A stretch of 64,000 bases of DNA from Scatophagus argus (Eukaryota > Chordata > Actinopteri > Scatophagidae). The stretch lies in the NCBI RefSeq assembly GCF_020382885.2, contig NC_058501.1, forward strand, positions 12,621,501-12,685,500. The letters run 5' to 3'. The notes below the pieces were generated by a model. It searched no databases. It worked only from the letters and a program-made list of their open reading frames with translations, and was not told the DNA's origin. This document shows, in pieces, positions 35,449 to 45,628 of this stretch; the stretch's first letter is position 1; every line of letters begins with the position of its first letter. A program made the position numbers and the translations under genes.

Positions 35449-37009
35449 ATGCATCTCCTCACTCTCATCTTTGGGATTGTGCTCCTCCCAAAAGGCAAGT
35501 TCTTGTTCTGTTATCTGTGTTTTTTTTCCAAACCATTTAATCTTAAAGAAAAGAGAGATTATACTTTTCATTGACTACGTTTGTCTTTACAATTGCTGTA
35601 GACAGGGGTCATTTAAGGTTACATGCTGAACAACAGTATGTTTACATCCTATGTTTTAATTTGCTGTTGTCTCTGCTATTCTTCTGTACGTTCCTCACCT
35701 GCAGTCTGAGCGCAGATGGTTTTGCCTCTTTTCTATTCTCTTGCAGTTGCAGTTTTAATTTATTACAGCACTATGTAGAATTTTTTTAACCTATTTGAAT
35801 TGCGTTTAATCAGCCTCCACCCTGAAATGTTATAAGTGTTTACCGGGAAGCGAGGGAACCTGCACGACCTCAGAAAAAGACTGTTCCTCACTGAGTTATC
35901 AGTGTGGTGCAAGGAGAATCATTTCTTTTGCAGGTATGGTATTTTGAGTTTCATTTATTTTATTTTATTTTTTTTTTTCCTTTGTGAAACAGTTTGGCAC
36001 TGGCTCAGTTCACAGAGGTTTCTCTCTTGTTGCAGGTGGCTCAAAACTTGCTGATATCCACCTGAAAACTTGTCTTTTGCATGAACAGTGTGTTGAAGGC
36101 TCAGTCAACTTTGGGATTTCCAGAACAGTAATAACCAGCAAGTGTTGCACGTCCAATCTCTGCAACATTGAAAATGCCCCTGGTAAGATCCTTACATTGT
36201 CTGTAGGTATTTAGTTGGTTCTTCGCACTAAGAGTTACGTTTGAAAATGGCATTCGGTTATATGAGAAAAAACTGTGAAGAAAGTGATTCTTACATTTGC
36301 ATGTTTCAGATGTCCTAATAATGCCAAAAACAAGCTCCATTATATTGATGGAAGTGTCCTATCTATTTTTTCTTTTTCATTTCAAATTTCAAAATAAATT
36401 ACAAATTTTTTAAAAATGGCATAGTTCTTTATATTTTGTATATCTGTTAAATTAAATGGTGCGATTTCAACTTGTTCAGTATTGTCCCTAATCTGCTGAA
36501 CAAATAAGTAAATAAATGAATTAATAAATCTGAAAGAGAAATGTGTATTTTAGTCATCCCTCCATCTGCCTTTAACTCCAGAACAATATGAACAGTGTAT
36601 GTTCTGTCTTGCAGAGCCCACCAAATCCATTCCCAATGGTAGAAAGTGCTATCATTGTGGTAGACTAACGTGCAAAGCAACTCTAAACTGCGAAGGTAGC
36701 GAGGACCACTGCATCACAAAAACAGGTAGCATGTCTACAGCAATTAACATCTAAATATGTTATTTTTTTCAGCTCATTCAGCTCAACATTATTTTTATTC
36801 TCTCAGTGACTGTAAGGGGAGAAAAGACAATCGTAAAGGGCTGTGCCTCCAGTCAGGTGTGTTCGACTGAGTATAATGCCCAGTTTAGACAAGCCATTGG
36901 AGGAGAACTTAGCTGCTGTCAAGGGGACTACTGCAACAGCGCCATCAGCACCCGTGCCGGCCTCCTGCTCCTGGTGGCACCGCTGGTCTCTTTGCTCATG
37001 TTTTCTTAA
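35449..37009 (+). CDS. Two-domain Ly6/uPAR-family GPI-anchored protein, copy C (5 exons)
   Basis: Most diverged member of the tandem trio. Exons: 35449-35494, 35814-35933, 36036-36182, 36615-36725, 36807-37009, all phase 1, 208 residues. The signal peptide is identical to that of A and B. Exon 2 is 15 bases longer (LPGSEGTCTTSEKDCSSLSYQCG), enlarging a loop of the first LU domain. The domain ends CCTSNLCN and CCQGDYCNSA and the GPI-type tail are conserved. Introns are shorter and diverged from A and B. First intron GC-AG as in the others. Expressed and functional status is inferred from intact frames and splice sites. Confidence 0.87.
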
Positions 37010-37276
37010 CTGGTAGAGTTTTTCTTCTTATCTTCAAATGGCTTCATAGTGCTCACACCCTGTCCCTTATCCTTTCAACGGCCATGCGAGAAAGTGTAAA
37101 GCTTAAAAGAGTTCTAAAAATTGTTTCAGAAACGTTTTAGTTCCCATTTTTCTCCTGCCTCATACTTTAGCTAACCTGCTTATTTAATTTTTTGCACGAT
37201 GTCTAATAGCAGCTGACTTACACAGAATAACAGCTCTCTGTTTGTTTTTTCTGAAGTAAAACAAGGAAAAACATGT

Positions 37277-37316
37277 AAACTTGTATCAACATGTTTTTAC
37301 ATGTTGGTACAAGTTT
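37277..37316. repeat. Imperfect 18-bp inverted repeat in the copy C 3' region
   Basis: Arms 37277-37294 and 37299-37316 pair with one mismatch around a TTTT loop. The matching site in A and B reads AAACATGTGGATAMACG with no second arm. Confidence 0.85.
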
Positions 37317-37319
37317 TGC

Positions 37320-40300
37320 TCTGAGTGCTATTTTAAACCATAAACATGTGTTTAATAGGAGTAGGAAGAGAAATATTTTTAATATTTTGATTTTCTTCAT
37401 CAAAAGAAAAAGAAAAATATTTGTGTTGGAGTGTATTTCTATATATTCTTCCATTCCATTTCCTTAAGCCCTTGTCTCTAGTAAATGTTAAAAATTCAAA
37501 AACTTACTTCTGACATTTGTGTCAATTATTGAGGATACTTAGTTTAAAGTTTGTTCACTGAGTTTGCTGTTTACAGTGAGTTTAGTAGCATACAAAGTGT
37601 TGTGCATATAATTCATGATGAGCCACGTACTTATCTGCTCCTGACAGGTGGCCAAATTCGACTTGCGTAAACTTCTGTGTCAGTTATCAGGTCAACCAGG
37701 ATGAAGTAAATCACCAGCCAAAAAGTCATTTATGCTGTTTTAGACTGCATCCCATATGCGGCAAAATGTCACAGAAGGGCTTCATTCATAAAAACATTCT
37801 TGGATTCATACCTGAACTTAGCCTTGGGTTTTTTAAATAACCAGTTATGTTTTCTGCTTAAGTCATGCTTAAGATAAAACATGTTCATAAAGTGACTAAC
37901 AAATTTAAAATAGAGAGCTGAGAGTACTGGAAATACAAGTAAATTAACTCAAAATTGTACTGAAGTACAGCAGCTGCTTGTGTAAATTTACACTGAAGAA
38001 CGCAAACAGCACTTTTGTTGTTGCTCCCATTTTTTGGCAAGTTTAATTGAAATACTAAATCTCTTTTGGTGTGGCAAACCAATATGCTGATTAAACAACA
38101 TGCTTGCTGCACAGGTTAGCGCTCCCTATCACGGATTCCAACAAATTTATACTTAAGATCAGAGAAATAATTCTTGTGTCTCAAATCGTGTAATTCAGCT
38201 CATTAAAAATGAGGGCAAAATTAAAAGTGCCATAAAATATTTTAGAATGTCCTTAATTTCGTCTCCTTCTAATCACTTATTGAAAATTACTCACTGTTGA
38301 TGTCAGTTTATAGAGTCTCATCTGTTCAGCCACTCTCTATCAAACACTGTGTTTTGTTTTGTTTTGTTTTGTTTAAGTTACTTATAACTGGCAAGTGAGT
38401 TGAGGGACATATAAGAAACAGAGATGAGCAGTGTACCCCTATCTAGCGGACACATTTGATTATTTTTTTCATAAGTGTGCTTTTTATTAAATTTACAGCT
38501 TTATGTTTTGCCATTTGATCAGTCAGAAGGGAAAACATGAATAAAATTAGAAATGAAGACTTTTGTGTGGAGATTCTTTGATTGCAGATGAACTCAAAAA
38601 TTTGATTACTGAATGTGGTTTCATAACTCTGTGGAAGCTGGTTCCAAAACACCAGCCTATGGCACCAACTCTTTTACACATTTGACTCCTTTACAGTTAA
38701 ATCAACGGAAAATTGATTCTGAGAATTTTTCTGTGTGGAAACAGTCTTCTGAAAACTAAAATCACACCTCATAATGTGATGGTGTGTTTAAGAATACACT
38801 ATATGTACCTTCTGAGGTCTGATGTTTCCTGTTTTCACATTGACTCAGTAGTTGTATACCATTAACAGCTACCTCCGTCTTAAGTGATTAGAGGGGAAAA
38901 AAATCAAATCATAGTTTATATCAGATAGTTGAGGCAAAATAAAAATTATTGTGTTTATTTAAAAGATGCACAAATTCAGTTAAGCACCAGCTAATCCATA
39001 TTTTTCATCACAAACATAAATGCACTACACAACACATGTATGAATAGGAGCATGGTTCTGGGAGCACGTGATCTTTCCATGACAAGAACATGACCAAGAA
39101 CTCAGATGTTGCCGTATACGCAATCCTGCAACAAATTTGAGAAAAACCGGAATTTATTACAATTCAAATTGTTCTCTAAAGCTTTCTAAATGCTGTTTTA
39201 CAAAACAAATTTTATACTGGAATGCAGGGCATTAATACAGTGATGGTGTCCTCATCAGAGAAGTAAAACATCATGTGACCACAGTGTATCTCAGGTCTGT
39301 TTGACTGATCATTTTACCTGATGCTGCTATAAAAACAGCTTTGCTCTAACACCAGTATTACTGCAGTACTTCAGATATTGTGAACTGGACAACTACAAAG
39401 AGGCACTAAATACTAAAGGCACATTGATTTATTTTAAATTCTTAGAGATTTGCCTCTCATCCAAAAGCCTTGCTTGTTGGATTATGGGATTTGGTTTCAG
39501 ATGTTGTTTGACCATCCCACAAGCACTTCAGTTGAGTCATACTGACACCATCATTCAGAACTGAAGAAGTGCTTTATATGAGAGATGAAATGTCTTCAAG
39601 AATCTAGTTGCCTTAGACCCAGCACTTATAACCTATAGGTTGACTGAGAAACATGAGCTAACCTACTGTTTTACACCAGATTTAGGTATTCCCATTCACC
39701 ACAGCACTACTAACCTCAGGCCAGACAGAGCGAGGAGGTCTCTGGTTACTAGATCAAACAAACATGTACAAAGAAGTGGACAATTAATGTACAAGTAAAT
39801 GAACTACAATGATATGTCATTTAAAAGTGTGACAGACATCTGCGTTTGTAAAACTCACTGCTTCGGGGATGGAAAGCGTGGTTTGGACTGGTTCACCATG
39901 GTGGTATTGTTTCTACAATAGGAGGAGGACATCACGCAATATCAATTTTTGCGCAAAACACTTAGGACCATGTGGTGGCCCTAAGGATCACTGAGGAGCA
40001 CTGATTAACACTTACAAATAGCCGACACTGAGATCTGCAGTGTTGTGTTGGCGTCTGCAAGGACAGTAAATATTTTATTTCTATTAATATTTTCAGTTGA
40101 TGTCTGGTATTTGTTCCCATTAATTCATTCATATAACAGAAGGTTGAAATGGTACCTTGAAAATCTGTCCCAGAATGACGTCCTTTAAGAACAGCATCAG
40201 TTAAACAGTTAGACAGAAATTTCAACAGTGAGAATGGTAAAAGGTCAAAGCCAACGACACTGAAGCAAACCTACCTGGATTTCCTCGCATTTTGCCAGCT
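37320..40300. other. Intergenic sequence between the Ly6/uPAR and Ig-receptor clusters
   Basis: AT-rich, with a (TTTTG)n run at 38350-38374. No exon is supported. A TTTATT at 40075 (AATAAA on the - strand) could end the Ig gene to the right. Confidence 0.5.
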
Positions 40301-40419
40301 TGCCAGAAATCAATTCACTTGTGAGATAACATGGCAGCAAGATGATTTTTGAGGGCATAAAGACGTACAACCACTGTCGGTTTCCTGCGAATCTAATACT
40401 TCGACTGGTTCCTCGTATC
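40273..40419 (-). CDS. Candidate downstream exon of the V-C2-C2-V-C2-C2 gene
   Basis: Begins after a good acceptor (TTTTTTCCAG) and ends at a good donor (CAG/GTAGGT near 40272). Joined in phase 1 to the preceding Ig exon it reads about 36 residues (YEEPVEVLDSQETDSG...) and then TGA at 40310-40312. In another phase it is open throughout and contains a moderately hydrophobic WLYVFMPSKIILLPCYL, which would look membrane-like. The phase conflict leaves its role open. Confidence 0.25.
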
Positions 40420-40858
40420 CTGGAAAAAATGACAGTAAGCAGTTATTAATTCATTCTTCCTCATATGCTATCTCATCATTTGGAACACATCCTCATTTTC
40501 TTCCTGGAAGAGAGTTATATGAAAAGATTTATAGATTCTCATATCTGTCCGTTAAAGACTGTTAGTTTAGACTGGAAAATAGCCAACCTGCCTCTGTCAA
40601 ACAGCATTAAAATCTGCTGTGCAGCACATCTAAGGGCAACTCTAGATAAAATGTTATATTCTGTTTGATTAATGCATATGAAGCAAAGTGCAAAAACGAC
40701 AAATTGTGATTTTACAGGGAGTTGTGCTCAGGCTGTGCTTTAATGGACAGATTTGATATTATTCTCATCAAACTCTCTGCCAGAGCAAATAATATTTCTG
40801 AAAATGCTGAACTATTACATTAAGCGACTAAGCGACCACCTGACATGTAGGAACTTAC

Positions 40859-43385
40859 TTCTTACGTGAATGGTTGCAGAGTCTGAGGTCTCACCAGTGA
40901 CAAAGTGAGCGGTGCAATTCAAAGAATTACCATCATCCTCAAGAGAGCCAATAAAGGTTAAATTTGATACTGCTTTATATTTATTGTTGCTGATTGTTTC
41001 GATGAAAAAGGAACTAGGCATGTTTTTGTAGTTCCACACGATAGTTGGTCTTTTTTTCTTGCACACGTAGGACAGTGAACAAATTACGCTCTTTGCCACA
41101 CCTTCCATTACTTCTCCTGGCCATTCACTCATTTTGATTTCTTCATATGGGCCTAAGCAGAAAGGTGATAGCGATGTTTATATGTAAACTTCATTTTAAT
41201 CCCAATAACACATGTTGTCAAATTGTACTCACATTCAGCATTCAGCCTGAGTTCACTTGTAGCTGTCTGACCACCATGATAGCTTACAGTACACTTCACA
41301 GTCTGGTCCTCCTCTTTGACAGGCCAAGTTCGCTCTACTTTCCTTTCCCAAATCCCTTCAGATACCAGAGTGTCCATAGTGTGGTCATTTCCATTTATAC
41401 CACTTATGGTCAGAGTGGGGGGCCCAGAGATACATGTATGGCGCACATTGCAAGACACTCGGCTCTTCTCCCCTACTCTGGGAACAATAGTGAGGCTAAG
41501 CTGTGGTTCCTGTGCATGTTCTATGAAAGCAAAGCAAAGAACGGTCAATTGCAGAATTGCATATTTCAACTGACTAAAAGGTAGAATGAAAGTATCCAAA
41601 TACCTACCAGAAATAATAAGTTGAGTGGTTTTGTCATAAAATGTGTTCTCCTGGGTGTGGTAGGAGGTAATAGGGTTCTTGTCTATCCAAGGGAAAAGTC
41701 TGTCCAGGTTGTGTGACATCTTCAGTTTCTCAATCTTAAGACTACAATTCCACTCCAGCGCAGATCCAGTCAAGCTGGTTATTCCTGTAAATTTACTAAT
41801 AACAGTCTGTCTTTTGTCATATATAGGTGAGTATCCATTGCTCTGGAACAAGTACCATATAACTTGGAGGTCAGCAGGTTGGGCAATACTGTAATTGAAT
41901 CTGCAAGGAATGATGATACATGAGCCTCTCATGCCTCTGATGCTTCCAGGGGTGGTGAAGGACCAACCACGAGAGAGCATATGTCCTGCAAAAATAAAAA
42001 GCAAAGATGGTGTGATGCAGTGCAGTTGTGCTTTATAGCCCTTTAAGTGCTATAAAATTCTATACTCTGGTAAGGTTTAGTTATTAAATGAAGAATATTA
42101 TTATATCTACTCACTCTTTACACGTAGAGTCCTGCTCGCTTCCAGCCTCTGACCATCATTGAATTGTGCATAGCACGTCAGAGACCTTCCATTGTCGTTA
42201 GCTGATGCTGTGAATGTCAGTGTGGAGACAGCAGTAAAACGAGTATTTGCACTTTTCTTGATATCAGTTGAAGCTGGCATACTACCGTAGTTCCATGTGA
42301 GGCTTGGCAAATCTTTTGCACATGTGTATGAGACCATGCAGGTCACCTTCCTTGCCTCTCCCTCAAGAAATTCATCAGATGGCGATTGGATAGTCAAAGG
42401 AAAAAAGGAGCCTGCGATATAAAAGGTAAATGTTAAAATTTCTAGATCAGCACAAAAGAGAAACATGTGTTATTCTTGCATATCCATCACTTACATTCTG
42501 CATTTAAGGTTTTAGAGGCTCTTGCAGTGATACCACCAGTGTGCCGGACAGAGCACTCCACAGTTTGGAGGTCTCTCACTATTTCCATTGTATCTGTCAA
42601 GGTAGTTTTGAAAGTGGTACCAGAAATTACACTATGAATTACACTGTGGTGTTGCCGTGGGATGTTGAGACTCAGAGTGGGTGGATTAGTGGGGCAAGTG
42701 TGATAAACAGTGCATTGCACTGTCACAGACTGTCCAACTTTCATCTCTCCAGAGATTCTAATATTCGGTTTCGCTGCCCTGTCTTTACAAAGGAGACGTA
42801 GAATTAAATGAATATATGTTCATCTAAAAATGATCTATTTGTAAACTCACCATGATGAACTCACCTGAGACTTCAATTGTTACAGTTGTATCAAAGAATC
42901 GATAGGTGCCTCTCCCAACATTCTCTGGATCTACCCAGGGGTAAATCTTCTGTCTGTGGTGGGACCATTGAACTGGGTAGATTTTTAGACTGCATTGCTT
43001 GCCATATGTATCAATATATACTCTAGATGTTTTTCCTTTAAATATGTCAATGACAGAATTTGGATGCCGGTTGTCATAAACCAAAGGATAACCATTGCTC
43101 ACATACTGGTACCAAACCACACGATTGGGGTTGGGAGGTGGATGCTGATAGTAGTCAAAACTGCAAGGGATGACAAGGCAGGAACCCACCAATCCTTTGA
43201 TATTCCTTTGCATCTTAACATTCCAAGCATTAGAACTGCAGAAAATGTAACCTGCAAGGAAATCAATTTCATTTTAAAAAGAGTGGGTTCAATATTTATA
43301 TGTTGGGCTAACAGACAATTGAATAGCAGAAAATTGCAATACCTAGAATACAAAAGCTCAGGAGTAAATGGCTAAATCCAGACAT
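40859..43385 (-). CDS. CD22/sialoadhesin-like receptor with two V-C2-C2 modules (3' end unresolved)
   Basis: Cell-surface immunoglobulin-superfamily protein. Exons on the - strand: 43343-43385 (signal peptide, MSGFSHLLLSFCIL), 42865-43251 (V-set), 42495-42782 (C2), 42115-42411 (C2), 41608-41985 (second V-set), 41233-41520 (C2), 40859-41152 (C2). Every junction is GT-AG and phase 1, so the frame stays open across all seven exons. V-sets share SCLVIPCSFDYY/SCIIIPCRFNYS, VWYQYVSNGYPLVYD/IWYLFQSNGYSPIYD and CSLKI. The C2 exons share HTC/YTC and DGQ/TGG patterns. The F strand reads KIYPWVD rather than the Siglec FRIE, so the sialic-acid arginine is not evident. No transmembrane exon was found. A candidate last exon (40310-40419) would give a soluble tail. 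Confidence 0.8.
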
Positions 43386-43389
43386 CTTG

Positions 43390-45620
43390 TAGATGGTACC
43401 GCATACCTAAAATATATGTGAAATAAATACATCAGATAAGAAAGACTTTACAACATATAGCTTAGTCTACATACAACAAAATAATTCTGATATTTCTGGT
43501 CCCTGGTACAAAACACAAAAAACAAAAAAATAAACAACCAATAAAAAAAAAAGACCTTACTTGTTCGGAGCTAGTTTTTTTGGTTTGGTTTTGTGTAACA
43601 AACCATCTAAGGTAGTTGATGGAGACTGTTTAGAAAAGAGTAGGCACTTCAAAAAAAAAATACTTGAGTGAGTGAGTGAACTAACCATCTGGGGCCTCAA
43701 TATGTTCTCGTCCCATCATCAGATACCAGTGCTTTGACCCGCCCCTGTGTCTCATTCAGACAAAAATTTTACCCTTTATGGTCCGATGCCAATGTACAAA
43801 GCCATCTCTTTAGTGTTGTGGAGGCCATACAAAGCTTTGTGCCCCTTGTGTATTAAGCTTTCCTCCCTCAAAGCCTTGGTTGACATGAAACACTTGAGTT
43901 AAGTTTAGGGACAAAAACTATGTGATTATGTTTACAAAAAAGATCACTGACGTGTGCTTGGTCACACATGGCAGGCAAACTCCAGTCTTCTGGATGAAGA
44001 TTGTGTGCATGAATAATAACTTAAACAATGTTTTACAGTACAGGCATGTATTTAAAACAAATAGATCCAGATCTTGGATATTACAAGATAAAAACATTAT
44101 AGCCATATGACTTAAATCTTAAAAAGTGGCTCAAAAGAGGAACTGAGCCTTAGTTTGTGTGATATTTTCAGAGGGGGATGTACGTGTCAAGCTCAAGAAG
44201 ACAACATATCAAGCCTGACAGGGTGAATGTCTGTAGATCTATGTGGGTGGAGTGGGACTTTTGCCATCCCATGCAGAAAAGGACAAGAACACACATACAT
44301 GCTGCAGCTATTCAACATGCCTAGTCCAGATAAAAAGTGATATACTTTTATACTCACTGAAAAACAATCATAACACAATCATAGAGTTTCCACTGTTCAT
44401 GATGTGCATGCACAGAAAAAATGCCACATTCAGTCTTGCATTGTATTTATTTCTTTTTCAAATTAAAAAGAGAAACTTAATTTTACTAAAACTGCCATAA
44501 ATGGACACAACAGCAAAGAGTTGCAGGCAAATAACACATAAGATACAGATTACATGAGATGCATGTATGTAAAGCAGAACAAAGCAGACTTCAGGAAAAA
44601 CATTCTCAAAAACTTCTTCAGGTTAATTGTAACAAGCAAAATTATCTCAGCTTAAAGAAAAAACATTTCTGTGTGGTGTTTCTACTTTCCCTCACAGGAT
44701 TTAGATTAACATTGCATTAGAATTAATATCAATTTTAAAACAGAGACAGATTTTTTTAGAGCATACAAGATCAGTTTCATGTCTCAGATTTTTAATCTAA
44801 ATCAAAGTATGCACTACTTTGTGTCAACAACCACATTTTGATGAATGCATAAAATGTCAAACATCACAATGGATACATTAATCATTTTTTGACTAATTGA
44901 TTTCGAATTCAGCATTTCAGCAAATAAACTGTGAAATACAGGAAAAAAATCTTCTACATATATTTTCCTTAAAGCTCAGAATGACTTACCACAGAATTGA
45001 AGCTGATTACAAAGAGATTTAACACCTTTCACAAAATTTCTTTGGACAGATTTTAAGTAGCCTCCCTGTAAAATGTGGGTGGGGATACAATTTACAAACC
45101 ACAAGATAACCACAATTATGCAATCACTCTTATATGAGTTTATGCAAGGCATATGCATATGCATGTAAATTTGCGACATTGACATTGACATTGACATTGA
45201 CATTTTAGGAAATACACTTATTTGTCTTCTTGTTTTGACAAGAGGGTTTTTTTTTTGTTTGTTTGTTTTGCTTTCTTAAACCATTATCTTTGGTATTACT
45301 TATTTAATTCAATAACCACATCATTTTGATTTTTCATGCTCAACAAGGATGACACAAATACAAAACAAATACTACGGCGCAACATTGCTATGCAGTAGTG
45401 CTTAGAATTGCGGACATTCCAAAATAAATTTTATGAAACCAGTGATAACATATATTCAACTTGCATTGTCCTAAAATAATAATGTCAAATTATCAATGAC
45501 AGATGAAAGATTAGCACAGTAGTCACACACAACATGGCTGCGATCAGTAGATATGCTTAATACATAATGATCATGATAAGTGTGAACAGGTTTGCTTTGA
45601 TCACAAACATTCTCTGGAAA
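43390..45620. other. Intergenic sequence between two - strand Ig receptors
   Basis: No exon recognised. There is a GAGT repeat at about 43667-43680 and a (GACATT)n run at 45174-45204. Confidence 0.5.
45174..45204. repeat. Hexanucleotide repeat (GACATT)n
   Basis: About five perfect tandem units. On the - strand it gives an artefactual MSMSMS open frame. Confidence 0.9.
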
Positions 45621-45628
45621 TTTTCTTT

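Noticed and set aside
45174-45204. Start of a - strand ORF beginning MSMSMSMS
   Set aside because: Product of the (GACATT)n simple repeat.
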